Notes: generated from the letters alone by a model not told the origin. A stretch of 55,986 bases of DNA from Puniceicoccales bacterium (GCA_031268315.1 JAIRXK010000015.1:1-55986); one strand, 5' to 3'. Positions 17,361 through 32,800 are shown, numbered from the stretch's first letter. Translations and numbers: made by a program.

Positions 17361-17684
17361 TTACTTGTAGCTGATCGGAAGCAGATCGCTTGAATCCTCA
17401 AGCGCCGTCTTTATTTCAGGCGTGTGAGGTCCTTGTGGGCGATTGGTTTCTCCTGCATTTTTCCTCGATTGACCCTTGTTTTCAAACTGAGTCTCATCTC
17501 TTTTTTCTGAAAAATCATGCTGTATCCGCATGTGCACAGATGGGCTTAGCGCCCTCTTTTGGGAACCAGCCGCTTCAGGATGAATCGTTTTTACAAAGTC
17601 CGGTTCTTCCACTGGAGATCCGGGCAATGTGTAATCCTTCCTGAGGGGCTCTGCCACTTTCACTTCATTGACTTTATTCGACAT
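17361..17684 (-). CDS. Small disordered hypothetical protein
   Basis: The product has 107 residues and is very rich in Pro, Glu, Lys, Ser and Gln, with no hydrophobic core, signal peptide or membrane segment; it is almost certainly intrinsically disordered. A strong binding site (GGAGGA, nine bases ahead of ATG 17684) supports real translation. It sits downstream of the giant gene on the same strand (132 bases after its stop) and ahead of the rpsB operon, separated by a hairpin. It might be a chaperone-like or regulatory partner of the giant protein, but only position suggests this. Confidence 0.6.
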   Translation of the reverse strand: MSNKVNEVKVAEPLRKDYTLPGSPVEEPDFVKTIHPEAAGSQKRALSPSVHMRIQHDFSEKRDETQFENKGQSRKNAGETNRPQGPHTPEIKTALEDSSDLLPISYK

Positions 17685-17815
17685 AGTACATGTTCCTCCG
17701 CGCTAAATTTATCTTATTTTTTGCAGATTTAAATAAAAAATTTTAAAAATTTTCACGGGAATCGGAAAATACTTTTCTTTCCAAAATTCATCCGCAAACG
17801 TCCACGCACTTGCCG

Positions 17816-20800
17816 TCAATTTGCAGCGATTTCTTTCCTGTCCAAGTAAAAATCCTCAAATTTTCCACCACTTTCGCCCGCATCTCGGTGGAGTGTTCGC
17901 AGTTGGACGGCCATAGCAATGGCATTTGCGGCAAGTAGTAGGATCGCCGGTGCAAATAAAATACTGTAGTAGGCAACGATGCCGAAGGCGGCGATGGCTG
18001 GAAATGCAATAATGCCAACGGCAACCAGAGAGCCGGCAAGGGCAAGAAGTACGGCTCCAATGGCAAGAGCAACGGTTAACGGTCGAGTAAGCGTGTGCTT
18101 CAGTCGATAGAGCAAACGGCGATTTTTTTCCTTCGAGAATTTTTTAATTTCATTGGAATTAAAATTATTTTCCGTCCTTTTATCAATTTGCTTTTCAAGG
18201 AATGCGAATTGATTATTTGTTAAATATTTCACGTTCGTACGAATTAGCAATTTGCCTGTGCCTTTATCCTCTGCGTCTTCACTAATGCTAATGGCTCTGA
18301 TGCGTGTTTTTGTCAGCGATTCAAGGGTATGCTTGTTGAGGCATTGGTCACATGTCGCAACCATACGCAATTGCCCATCACTTACTTTGCCTAGTATTTC
18401 ATTCTGGACATCATCGCCGACTACAGCAATATTTTGATTCATACATTTCAACTTTTCATCGTCAAATTTTACGATGAAAGCTCTAAGTAAGTTTTCTATT
18501 TCACCGGGGTCAGTAAATTTTTCAATGCGCCTTTGCGGCAACCGTGCAATTGCGTTCGCATGGCGACTCGACGCTAGGTCAATAATGGTCTTATTGGGTA
18601 TGCTATCGCTGTCCAATGTCTCCCATAGAGAAAAGTGAAAGGGATTATTATGCTCCGTTGAAAGACTCACTTCTCCAGCGCCTTTGCTTCCTGCACTATC
18701 CATTTGTGTCTCACTGCTTACTTCTTGATGCAATTGAACGTGGTCTTGTTTCCCGGATTGAGATGGTAAGCGCCCGGCTAGGATCTGCGAATCAGCATTC
18801 ATAATATCCTCCATACAAAGGAGATGCAATTGCCCACCATTTTGAATATAGGAGTTAACGGCGCCGCTTCCCAGAACAAGCAGCGAAGACATTGGGCCTG
18901 TTTCACTTCCATTTTTCAAGGCTAGTTGAATGACTTGCAAATCGGCATCCTTAGCAAAATCAATATTTTTTCGACTTTCATTTTCTGAGTCACTGCCTCC
19001 GAAGTCATTTACGTAGTACCTTTTTATATTTTCTGGCGTTATTGTTTTCCTATTGATATTTCTATCCCCTTTGAAGAGCGTGGCATATTTCCCATTTTCC
19101 ATGAAATCAGACAGCGACTCGCACTTGGCGAGAAACGCCTTAGTAACCGCCGCATTGTTGCAGTGCAATAGGACGCCAGTGAGGAACCTACTTTTTCCGC
19201 CATTTAGGATCTCTAGGACTCCATTCACGCTGTCATCACTGTCTGCGAGCGCATTGAATTTTTCTATTTTTTGCTCAAGCCAATCTTTTTTGAAATCTTC
19301 ATTATTATTGGAAAAACCGATAATAAAGTATCCAATAAATGCAATGTTTGCGTCTTTCATTAATTCACTATGGCCGTTCCTAATTGTGCAATCAATAAAC
19401 TCGTTTAAAACTTTCCCGGAACTTTCATTAAATTTCGGGAAAAACTGCAGTAATTTTTGAAGTTTTTCCTCATCGGAAGATTGCGCGATGAAGCTGATAA
19501 TGTTTGCGAAATTTCCATAATCTTCCTCACATTCCATGATTCCCGCCGCCATTTTTATGCACAGCCGCGAGGCTAATTTTGCCTTTGTTCCGTCAAGACT
19601 ACTAATCAATGCCCTAAAAACGTCACTACCCATGCCTAGATTTTCCAATGTTTCATTTTCTTCGAGCAGTATGTTAAGCTGCTCAGGAGTAATTCCTTTT
19701 TTTAGGTCATTCGATGCATTTTTAAATAGGCCAATGAAAAGCTCCTTCGGGGTAGTTATTTCTTTAAATCTTTCCACATTGAAATTGCTGCTATTCAATT
19801 TCGGAAAGTTGGCAAATTGAGATACTTGAAGGTGCCCAATTTCATCGACACTGCCGTGCAATAAAAATCGAATGCCTATCCCATTGCCGGATTGAACTGA
19901 ATCAGAGAATGCAGGAATTTGCGCAGCTTTAAACTTTTTCACCGTCTCATTTCCTAGATTGTCAACCGTTTCAACTGGAAGATTTTGCACCTGCTCGACG
20001 GACAATTTTTCAATGAGCACATCGACGCCGTCTGCTGCGAGTTTTCCTCCGGGAATTTTTTGTAGGTGAATTTCGTCGAAGCATTCTATGAATGACTTAC
20101 TATTGTCATGAAATTTCAAATTGACATTGGCAAAATTTGCCAGCGTTTCTGGAGGGAATATATTTGCAAAATAATTGGGGGAGACATTCGCCTCCAGCAT
20201 GGCCACAAACTTGGAACTATTATTCGCATTCCATTCTAATTTCAAATCGCAAGCTGGCATTTTATTTTCCTCTAAATAGTTCTCAGACTTACCGAGAAAA
20301 TCGACGGGGAGATTTTGCCACTGGTCATTGGTCAATTTACTCCAGAAGTATTTGCGATTGGCTTTCAGTTTATATTTACTTAGAATACTTGTGAAATTTT
20401 CACTCATTAACAACTTAAAGCTGGCATCACAGTTAATTACTTCATTATTATTATTCATATCTATAGTGTTGCAATCTTTTCCGAAAATTTTATTCCACTG
20501 ACACTTAATTAATTTATGCTTATTGCTTTCGCCGCTGATGCGGCTTCCTAACAATACTTCATTAGCTTCCGCTAATGGAATGAATTTGTATTGGTTTTTC
20601 CATGTGTTATTGAGTGCGTAATAATATGCTTCATCTGTAATAGAATTTTTAATTGCGCTAAAATCACTATCCGCACTAAGGCTATCACATCCCTTCGCCT
20701 CGATACATAGCATATGAAATATTGCTAGCTTCATTTCGCGATCAGTCCTACTACATTCATTAATTTGCTGTTCTATTTCTTCTAGAAGCCTTCTATCGAA

Positions 20801-23800
20801 GGATTTAAGTAAATTGAGCAAGTTGTTCTTAATATTTTCCTGTCCACTATTATCGGAACTATTAGTTATGCATTCATATGTAATATATTCTTTACTCACA
20901 CTCGCGCATTGCACTATCATCTGGCATATTAAATTTTTTTCTATGGTAAAATCACTATTGTTATCTGTGCTATCACTATTGCTATCTGTGTTCTTACTGC
21001 GCTCCAAAAAGACCCTGTGAATCGGCACAAAACCATCGGGAGGTAAATCTGATATTTTCACTTCATTAATTTTGAAATCGCTACTCCTAACAACTTCACT
21101 GGTAAGTGCTCCAAATTGAAACTGTGCCAATTTCGCCTTACTAATGAGAAAATTCGCTCCGGCTAAAGTTAAGCTTTCGCCGGGAATTGCATGTAGCGTA
21201 TCATCGGAAAAGCACATGGTAAATGGCATAGAAATTTCATCTTTTCGAAATTCCAATGCGTTATTTGCAAAAGCTGTAATCAAGTCATCTGGAAATATAT
21301 TTATGAAATAATCTTGATCACTTTTTGCGCTTAGCATAAATGCGAATTTATCTTTATTATCATCGTTTAAATTCATGCTATTCTTTAATTTATTTTCTTC
21401 TGGAATGCTATTTGGATAGTTTCCACTTTTCACGAAAAATGCAATGGGAATATTCCCCCATTGATTGAAATTTATATGCCTCCAAAAATATTCTCTGTTT
21501 GCTTGAAGTGTAAAATTTTTCAATATGTCACAGAACTCACGTTCGCCAAGTAGGATTTTCAGGACGTCATCGGTGACTTCAGGATGTTGAATGCTGCCGC
21601 TATTGCCGAAGTAAATTTCCCATTGTGCTGCAGCCCATGCATTTCGATCATTATCATCAATGAATTTCGCTGCAACATCGCTGCTGCGGTCGTTTTCAAA
21701 TACGGCGGCGATAAATGCCAATGAAGCTTGGCTCATTTGCCTTTTCCATATTTCTTTGAACGCATAGGCAATGGCAGTCTCAGTGATCGTTTCCCTGAGT
21801 TTATTGAGATCTGTTACACTACCAATATCATTCAACTTACGGCTTTCAATGCTTAACCGACGAAATGCGGTTTTGCTGCCTTCTTCCACTAATTTTTCTT
21901 CTATTTCTTTTAAATCGCCAACGCCTAAGTGCGAAGCTTCGTTTCCTTCAGAAAGAAGTTCTCTTATATTGGTGCTGATTGTTTGGTTATCTCCCGAACT
22001 TTCCGCATACGTAAATTCTTTATTATCGAAGTTTGTTTTTCCCAATATGCTGATGAGTAGCAATTTTTTAATGTCCTTTCCCAATTGTTGCATTACTTCG
22101 GAATTGCCACGCCCAATGAATTCCATCCAAAATACTTCGCCCATCGCATCTGAAATTTGATCCGCAGTTAATTGTCCCATTAAAAATTTCGAATTTTTAA
22201 TAACCTCATCTTTCAAATTTTCACATTGCTCCGATGATAGTTTTTTAATGAGAACATTTGCGCCTTTAAGATTTAAATCATTACCTGAAATTTTTTGCAA
22301 TGCTTCGTCGCTAAAATGTTCAATGAATGAAATTTTTTCGTCTTTGCCATTGGGCATATATTCCAGTTGCAAATTTGCAAATTCCGCCAGTAAATTTATC
22401 GAAAATGCGTTGTCATAATAATTCCTCTCGCACGCCGATAGCATGGCCTTAAATTTCTCAAATTTCTCCGACTTTTCAGAGTCGCTTCCGGATAACTCAT
22501 AGCTTTCAAAAATTGTGCACTCAAATGATTCAGGGTAATTCCCTTGTGCACTAAGAAACTTATTCGGAATTTTATTCCACTGATCGAGTGCTAGGATTTT
22601 CCAGAAATACTCTTGGTTATTTTTCAGATTGTAAAATTCTAATACGCCCAAGAATGGTTCTTCGAATAGACCATTAAATTGCTGTCCTCCATCTAAAATA
22701 GGACTCGCATTTCCGCCGAAAAGCTTATCCCACTGTCCAATTTTCCATGCATCAATATTATAGTCGCTAATGTAATTCGAATTAATTGCCGATTTCACCA
22801 GTTCTAGTGAGGCACTTTCCGTTGAATTCGCCATCCATATTTCACTAAATGCATACTTAAGCATTTTTTCGGTAAATATTCCACTTAATTCACTTAATTT
22901 CATGCCGCAATTGATTGCCTGAACCTCTTTCACGTGCCCAATGTAAAATTTAAAAAATGCTTTTTGACCGTCTGAATTATCTTCGAGTTGGCTTTCTAAA
23001 TCCTCTAAGTCATTTATGTTCATATCGCGGAATAAAATTTTTAAATTATTTACTGTTGATTCGTCTAGCGAGGCCGAAATCCACTTCGAGTAATAATTGT
23101 TCCATTGTGCTGCAGCCCATGCATTTCGATCATTATCATCAATGAATTTCGCTGCAACATCGCCGCTGCGGTCGTTTTCAAATACGGCGGCGATAAATGC
23201 CAATGAAGCTTGGCTCATTTGCTTTTTCCATATTTCTTTGAACGCATAGGCAATGGCAGTCTCAGTGATCGTTTCCCTGAGTTTATTGAGGTCTGTTACA
23301 CTACCAATATCATTCAAGTTACGGCTTTCAATGCATAACCGACGAAATGCGATTTTGCTGCCTTCTTCCACTAATTTTTCTTCTATTTCCTTTAAATCGC
23401 CAACGCCTAAGTGCGAAGCTTCGTTTCCTTCAGAAAGAAGTGCTCTTATATTGATGCTGATCGCTTGGCTATCTCCCGAACTTTCCGCATATGTAAATTT
23501 ATCATTATCGAAGTTTGTTTTTCCCAATATGCTGATGAGCAGCGATTTTTTAATGTCCTTTCCCAATTGCTGCATCACTTCGGGATTGCCACGCCCAATG
23601 AATTCCATCCAAAATACTTCGCCCATCGCATCTGAAATTTGATCCGCAGTTAATTGTCCCATTAAAAATTTCGAATTTTTAATAACCCCATCTTTCAAAT
23701 TTTTACATTGCTCCGATGATAGTTTTTTAATGAGAACATTTGCGCCTTTAAGATTTAAATCATTACCTGAAATTTTTTGCAATGCTTCGTCGCTGAAATG

Positions 23801-26800
23801 GTCAATGAATAAAATTTTTCCGCCTTTGCCATTGGACATACATTCAAGTTGCAAATTTGCAAATTCCGCCAGTAAATTTGTCGAAAATGTGTTGTCATAA
23901 TAATTCCTCTCGCACGCCGATAGCATGGCTCCAATTTTCCCAATTTCACTTAATTTTTCAGCCTCGTTTGAATTCAAGGAATAGTTCTTAAAAAGTGTAC
24001 ATTCCTTAAAATTATCGGGGTAATTCACTCGCGCACTAAGGAACTTATTCGGAATTTTATTCCACTGATCGAGTGTTAGGGTTTTCCAGAAATATTCTTG
24101 GTTATTTTTCAGCTCGTAGAATTCTAATACGCCCAAGAATGGTTCTTCGAATAGACCGTTAAATTGTTGTACCCCATCTGAAATAAGACTCGCATTTCCG
24201 CCGAAAAGCTTATCCCATTGTCCAATTTTCCATGCGGTTTCTTTGTCTTTGTCAATATAGCCTCTATTAAGTACTTCTTTCGCAAATTCCATCGAAACAA
24301 TGGCGACTAGATCGCCTTTCCACACCTTATTAAATGCATATTTAAGCATTGTGGAAGTGAATTTTTCCTCCAGGTCACTTAATTTTGTGTTGCCGTCAAT
24401 CTTCTTAAATCCTTCCGCATGTTCAATGTAAATTTTAAAAAATGCATCTGTTTTTTGAGGGCCTAGTTCTCCCTCCATTGCAATCAAATCATCTAGGCTC
24501 ATACGGCAAATCAAAGCTGCTAAATTTCTTGTCATTTGCTCTGTTAAATTATAATTTCCATTTTCTTCATAGACGAAAGTATTGCCGGAGCATGAAATTT
24601 TTTTGAAAATTAATTTCGCCATTTCTAATTTCACGGAATCATCAAAATCTGCCACCACCAATTCATTTCCTCGCTTAATTAATTCAATATAAAGTTTTTT
24701 GTTCTCATCACTATTAAATTTCGGAATTTGATCCATACTTAGTTCGTTAATGTTAAATTCATCACTATTAATAACATACTCTGGCAGATCTGCTATTTGA
24801 CTTTTCTTCAACTTCTTAATAAGCATATTTGCGCCAGTAATATTTAATTTATTTCCTTTAATTTCGGCGATAACATTAGAGGAAAATCTCTCTGTGAATG
24901 AAGTTTTCCCATCTTCAATCATAAGGCCGACATTTGCAAACTTTGTGAGGACATTCGAATCAAAGGCTTTCGCAAAGTAGTTCGTATCTTTTTTCGTATC
25001 TAGCATGGCAATGATTCTATCTTTCGTAGTTCCATCCACCCGGTCGCTTTCATCGAATGGGTTCTCCCATTCATCTATCCAATCTTCTTCCCCCGATCCT
25101 TCTTCGCTAACCTTTCCAAACCCTTTTGCAAGCGTTTTGAATGCATCGCAACTGCCATGGTTAATGTAATAGGAATAGGGGTTAACCTCTGGATAATTCT
25201 TGGCATTTTTAAAGAAATTCAAAGGAATATATCTAAATTCATATGTAAGATCCAAATTATTCCAAAAACAATTTATAAATTTTTCCCCTTCAAGACAGAA
25301 TCCTTCCCCACCGAGTACCGAAATGAAATCCCATTCACCAAGCATTGCTGTGAGTTGACCCTCAGTTGTCACGTTATCTGAATTGCGCTGCATGAGAATT
25401 TCCCATTGCCCAAGGGCCCATGTATATCCACTGCTTTTTTCGTCATTATTTTCAATATATTTTGCCTTAAAGGCATCCGCAACAAGGCGGAATGGAGCAG
25501 TTTTCGCGTACTGAATCCAAATATCATTGAATGCGTATTTTAGCGCCGTAGCTGTAAGCGCCTTTTGTAGCATGTCAAGAGATGTCGCGTAATTCACTTT
25601 TTCTAATTTATTAGCCGATATGCAGCACTGGCTAAATGCATTTAAGCTAATACAATTTTCGGCACCTATCTCATTTTCTACTGCTTCCACATCGCTGAGT
25701 GTGAAATTTTTAAGTATTGCCTTCAAATTATCTAATTCACCTTCGGGAATTATCTGTTTTTCAGGCTTATTGTAATGAAAGCATTTGCGACTGCCATCAC
25801 TGTCTGTAGGGTCGTATGAGATTTTTCTAAATATGGAACTTATAATTTTTGACATTTCTTTAATAGGAATGCCCTCTGCCACGACTCCAACCTTGCGTTT
25901 GACGAATTCCTCATGAATTGGTAGCACATCGGTAAGCAGTTCAATAGTGGGAAGCTGCTCCTTTTTTAATTCAGATATTTTGAAACTTTTATCAAAAATA
26001 ATCTCATCGCTCAATTTTCCGCATTGCGCGGATGATAATTTGCCTATGAGAGCATTTACGCCGGTAATAGTTAATTTTTCCACGGAAATTTCATGGAGAT
26101 ATTCATCATCGAAACGCTCTAGAAGCGAATCATTGAGATGGCCGCCATTTGCCATCTCGGTTAGTAGAATTGGTGAGAAAAGTTTTTGGGCAGATTTTTT
26201 ATTATTCCCACTAATTCCCTTCAACATAGAAATAATTTTCTCTTTGGAATTGGAATTTTTTTCCCAAAGCTCGGAAAGGTTTAGTTTAATATCACCCAAT
26301 TCCGCTGAGTCAATTGGATTGTTCACAAAAAAGTTGGGGCAAAGCGCATCCCATTGAGCGGATGTTATATTATCCCAAAAATATTTGCAATTTCTGATAA
26401 GTTTAAAGTTGTTGAATTTTTCAAAGAATGGCGATCTATCCGCAAGCAATATGTCAAGCGGCCTTTCATCTTCCGGGAAAATGCTTTGGCCAGCTGCGGC
26501 ATAAGTGCTTATTTGACAAGCAGCTCCAGAATTTGAAGAAAAATACTTGCTTATTTGCGCAATAATTAGGGAATCTCTTTTTTCATTACAAATAAATTTG
26601 TTTTCCAATAAAAAATTTGCGACTTCCAAATTTATGTCGTCATATTCCTTTTTCCACTTTTCATTAACTGCATGGGTCAGCAATCCATTAGTGAAATTAG
26701 GAGTTATTTTTTGAAAGAGATCTGCTTTATCTCGAAAAGATTCTGCCATTCTTATGTGTTTCACTGAATATTCATTTTCTCTAGTATCTAAGTATAAGTT

Positions 26801-29800
26801 ATACATTTTATACAATGCTTGATTTCCTCGATTGCTATTCAGTCCTGAAAATTTTTCTTCTAATTCTTTGAGAATTTCCATATCTATGTTGCCCATTATA
26901 TCGGCGAGCCACCTGCCAACGACCGTCTCCACATTATCACTTTTACTAAAGATTTCAATGAGTTGTTCATCTGAAATAGATTTCATTTTATTGCTATTGC
27001 CAATTGCTCTCCATAGGTAAATTACGAGACTGCGTGGCTGCTTTATGGACAATAAATACGTTTCCATGCCTACCGGCTTATAGGTATGGTCACTACTCTC
27101 AACTGCACTGAGGAAATTAGCAGTATCATCGTCGCTGCAACGTTCACATTCGTTATATCTGCTAAAATTATAAAACTCCCTAAAGCGTGCAAGAATTAGT
27201 AGATCACGTTCCTCCGATACTATATCGCCATATATTTTATTTAAATTACAAAATTCCATGAATGGAATCGCCTTCCATACTTCATCCGGAATGTCCTTCA
27301 ATTGACTGTATGTGAGCATTTTTAGGATATTTTGATTTTTGCATTTTCTAAGTATTATGGAAAGTATCTCCGGATTTTTAATACTTTTAACTATCCTCGA
27401 ACTAATTCCCGTACTGGCAGCACTAAGGCCGCTAAGGATTAATTTTTCCATGTCCTCTAATTCGCCCTCAGGTATCATTGCATCTTTTCCAATCAATGCT
27501 AAAAGTTCACACGCCGGATTACGACTCAGGTCAAGGCTTCCATTTATTTCGCGGTATTGCTTAAATAAATCAAATGTGAACTTTGGATCTTGCTTTTTAT
27601 CCATTCTGCTTAGATATATAAATTTCACAATGTCATCATCGCCTACATCAAATTTTGCATTATTTGCAATTTTGCTCGCTATGACTTCGACGAAACGCTT
27701 TACGTTTTCAGCAATGCCAGTGCCGCTACCCCTGATGATACTCAAAATTCTATCACTACCAATATTTAATGCATTAATGTCAACCATCGTTTTTAATAAA
27801 ATTATTGAAAAATCCTTGCCATCATCTTGGGAGGAATTTGGATCACCCCTAAACATATCATCTGCTAGATCGAGTAATTTCGAAAAATTTTCTGCTTTTT
27901 TACTGCCATCGGCTCCATATTTTCCGTCAAAAATTTTCTTCATTTCACTCCCGCTTTTCATGAAAGTCACGATGGAATTAAATGCATCTCCACTGGGGGG
28001 TTTTTTACTATGCAGGATGGACTGTACAGTCCACATGAGCACAAACATATCGGCTGCATCAATTTTCACCGAGAGATTGTCGAGTGCGAACTTGATAAGA
28101 TCCCATTTTTGCTCACTGATTAGCTGAACAAAATTAGCGGAATTCATATTTTCAAATATCGTGGCAATGCCATTTTTCCCGTCGAAATTGCCTTTAAAGT
28201 CATACATCATTCTGCGCGTAGACGTACCATTTTCTTCTACTAGAAATGCTAATTGTTTAATTGAGAAACTAGGTAATTCCGAATTTGGATTCACCAAAAT
28301 TTCCATTGCCAATTTTTTCATTAAATCTTTCATATCACCTTTTTCGCTAAAATAGCGTGATCTGTCGATTAGTTCCATCGGATTCGCTTCGCTGCCTTTT
28401 TTTTCTTTTGTTTTTTCGTAGCCTTCCATAAGCGCCTCATAGGTGAATTCGCCGGCAACAAACTGCTTGGCGGCTATTGGAAATGAGCAATATTGCACAA
28501 ATATCTTTTGAAATTCCTTTTTCACTTCTTTTTCGCATCGTGCTATGTGGATATGCTCGATAATTCGCCGTCTCCAAATTTCTCCATCCGTCTCAGCGTT
28601 GAAAAGCTTCCTAAACCAATCAATGTGAATGGTGCTGCGCAGCGCAATTGCTAGAACCCTGTTGTAATTATCTTCCTTTATCTGCGCACTTTCAGTATCC
28701 TTTTGTTCGCTTTCTAGTTCCGAAATTTGATTGGAAAATTCTTCGCTTTTTTTCTTAAGACTATCCAGTATTTCGTTGCCTAATGATTTTATGAATTGCA
28801 TCCATATTGGCCTAGATTCAAGCTGTTGAATTATTGGATTATCATCCGGCTTCATTAGCTTTTCAATAAATTCAATTGCCCACTCTTTATTTTCTGCCTT
28901 CTGCAATCTTTGAGTGAATTTCGCCGAAAATGATTTTTTTCTTAAAACATTAATGCTGATATTGAGACTATCTAATTTATCCTTATTCATATGCTCAGCC
29001 ATAAGGCCTAGCGTAGATTTGTCCATGGATTCAATGTCATTACTATCAATTGTGAAATGTTCGTTATTAATTATTTTTCGCTTTGTATCATCGTCGTATT
29101 GCAGGCTTAGAAAAATTGCAGCTTTGCACTCTCTCTTTAGGCCAACTATCATTCTGGCCCGTTCATTTAGCGCGTCCAGAGGTTCATTCCCGTCATTCAT
29201 GCCCTTATAGCCTGGGTCATACAGAAAGCGCAGCAAATTCGTATATTTTGTGCTTGGGATTCGCAGAGATTCCGTTGCATTCAGCAGTATGCTCTTAGTG
29301 AGAGTAATGTTGTCTTGCGAGTCGCCGTCAATTAATTTCATCGCATACTTTTTTTCATCATCGCTACCGTAGTCCAGGGCATCTGAGAAAATTTTTATTA
29401 TCAATGCACCGGCAAAGTACTTGATATTACTATCGTTAATAGATGTCACCAACATGCCAAGCGAAGCATGTACACCTATGTCGGATCTTTTTACGGCACT
29501 TCCATCTTTTTTTACTAGTGTCTCCCATATCGTATCGTCGACATAAAATCCAGTAGTGAGTAGAAAATCACTTTTTATAAACGAGGCAATATTTGCGGCT
29601 TTTTTACTATCTTTATCTTCCTTTGTAGCACGTGCTATCGCTGATACCAACATGCATGACTGAATATTTTCAATTTGTATACCTGCCGTAACCATATCGG
29701 CATATAGTTTTCTATAGGCCTCTTTTTGAGATATTTCCTGGGCATTTCCCGTAAATATACAGTGGTATAGTCCGAGAATTTGCTCCCCCGATTCGAAGAG

Positions 29801-32800
29801 TTCAAATGATTCAGGCTGATTCAGAATGCTCATTGATGATATTGTTGAATTAGAATCCCCCACTACTATGATTCGGCAGTTTGTTAATGCTTCATTCATT
29901 ATGAGTTCCCCATACTTCGCGGCTTCTTTTTCTGAAACAAGAACGGTATATGGGATGTTATTTTTATCAAAAAATTGCAATGCGTATTTCGGAGGTTCCC
30001 TGTTCGGATTAAGCATCGCAACAAAGCCCTTACTGGTATCACTTGTGTGCATTGAGTAAAGAAAATCGGGAGTAACATACAAGTCGGAAAATTTTACAAG
30101 ATCCTCATATTTGTCCCAGTAACGGCCGAGCTGCAATGATTCAAAAATTTCTTTTTCACACTCATCCCATTTCGCTATTCTACTCTTTTCGAAGAGTTTA
30201 AAATTATTTTCTTCGCCATTAAACTCAAACTTGCACCCCTGTACATTTGGTTCCAGAAAAAAATCCGAAACCTCCCTAAAGTCGCCAGGCTTGTAAGGAA
30301 TGTCGTATGAGAGGTCCTTGGATATGGGATCTATTTTTGTGCGATAGTCTTCGGATTCTTTAATTTGATCGGTGAGTTTTTCGGTATCTTGCTGCTTATC
30401 CTGCGATTTTTGCTGGTCGGAATTCCGCGCGACATCCACATCGCCACCTAGGGCACCACTTGCAGCCAGCTCCTGCATTACAATCTCTTCGTCACCATTG
30501 AGCATTCTAAGTTCCTCTGCGACATTGTCACTAAAATTAGCGGCCATATTTGATATTTCGTCCATAATTTCCTTGCAGAGAAAATTTAATTCATTCTCGT
30601 CATTTGCTATGAAATTTTCCATAATAGCTTTAAAGTTGCTTTTTATTTTATCAGCTATGCCATTTACGATATCCGATGCATTTTTTATGTTAATTGGCTT
30701 AATGAATGCCTCATAGGAACTTATGCCTTGGCTTGCAAAAAAGTTTTTAATATATTTCTTGAGCTCATTTTCGCCTAAAGGGAATTTGTCCTCAGAGCTG
30801 TCGCATATGAATTTCAAGGTTTTCATTTTTACTACTTGATTAATTTCACCGATAACTTTAACGACGGCCGATTTAATAATTTTTTCATTCTGCGCAACGT
30901 CGGCAGATTTTATGCACTCTATTTTTATTTCTTCCGAATTGCCATTTCCCGATTGCTCTAACGCATTAGTTCCTACCTTGTCGTGGGCGACAATGACCAT
31001 GGATTGCTTGCTGCGTGCGCGTCCGATGGCCTGAATGATGTCTTCGCTCGTATCTTTTTTATTGTGCGTTATTAATATGCCGTAGGCATCTTCGGCCATG
31101 GGGAGGTTGGTGCCCGTTGCGGTAGCCCGGTTAAAAATGACAACCATGTTTTTAGTGTCGTAGCGAATGCCCTTTTCGAGCATAGCATCGGCGCTACCGG
31201 CAAATTTTTCGGATTTTTTACCATTCGCATCAAGCATAATGTAATTGCCGCTGCTATCGGCTGGATAGAGAACTACAATCTCACGTTTTTCCCTGGTATA
31301 TACTTGTGATTGAACTTGCTTGGCGAATTCCTCCATCGAGCCGGCCTGCTCCACGGCACTGCCCGACAGGTCAATCACCATGCCGATGTGCTTTTTGCTC
31401 TTCGGATCAATTGACGGACCAATTGCCTTCTCCGCTTGTTCGATGACACTTGCAATGCTAAGGTTATGGGCCTTCGTAAAGTGAAGGCGATTGACGTTGT
31501 CGGACTGTTTACAGAAATCTTGGAAAGATATCGCTTTTATGTCACTTTTTTCCAATCCTTTTGCGATACTAATGGGTAAAGCCGCCTTGCTGGGAGGAGT
31601 GGCCGTGAATAGAATCTGCCGTCCGCCCCAAAATACCTGCGATATGCTTCCCATGCGTATTTCTGAAAATCGATCATGGACCTGCAATTGGTTTTCCGCA
31701 ACCGTCTTTGCGATTCTATTAAAAAGTTGGATTACCGTTGGATCTACCATCTCTTTCTCGCTTACGACTAATTTTTTAAAGTACCTGGCTACGTCATTTA
31801 GGCATTGGCCAGGATTAGCCAGGTAATATGAAAAAGTTATGTAGCGCACTGGACCGTTGGAATTGGTAATCGGAATTTCGCCGTAGAGATTATTGAATGC
31901 TTCCCCCTGAGGCGATTGATCTGGATTGTCTCCTTTCTCTTCATCGGAGGAATTTTCGTAATTTTCCTGCAAAAGGGCTGCGGTATTGTACCATAATTCC
32001 TCCGTAAATCCCCTACTAAAAACGCATTGCCAGTAGGTAGCGGCGTGCACGATTGGCGCAGATGGCTCTGCGTTGGTCGCCTTCCCCTGCTTATAGGCAA
32101 CCGCAATGACGTGGGTCTCTGGATTGGGCCCGATGTCGGTTCCGACCTTTTTCTGAAACATTTGATTGATGACTTCCGAGAAATATACGCGGGCAGCACC
32201 GACCAGGTTATTGAATTCTTGCATTGTCGGCAGCAGGCGGGTAAGTCCTTCCAGCAGTGCTCCTAACACCGCATCCCCATCGGGGAAATCGGCGAAATTT
32301 TGGCCGCTGTGCAAATTTCCGACGGCGAGATAGTTAATGAATTTATCGTAGCGAATATATATTGCGAAAGTCTTTGGATCATACTCAAAAATTTCTCCCT
32401 TGACTGCGTCGAGACCATTGGCAATGTCATTGGGCGAATCGATTCTTACATTTGATATTTTAATGCAACTTGCACCATTATGAACTTCCAATGACACCTG
32501 CCTAGATGCGGCGCATATCCTTTCCAGGGCAATTTCCGCGAGCAATGGCTTTGCTTCATCGATTTGGCTACTATTTAAACTAATTTGGCCATCTTTTCTT
32601 AGGTTGCACACTGTTCTGAACTCATTTAAGCTATCATATCTTTCATCACTCATCATCGCCGGTTGGTTAACTTTAATCGTCAATGCTTCATATATGTTTC
32701 CCACTAAATCAATTATCGCCGGTGAAATACTACTCTCCTGGCCATCGGCAATTGCTCGGATGAATGAAAAGGATGGATCCAAAACCTGGGCGGCCTCATC

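Noticed and set aside
27339..28127. 262-codon plus-strand frame inside the giant gene
   Set aside because: No binding site, hydrophobic composition expected from the antisense of Lys/Asn-rich coding DNA, and the giant frame is uninterrupted on the other strand.
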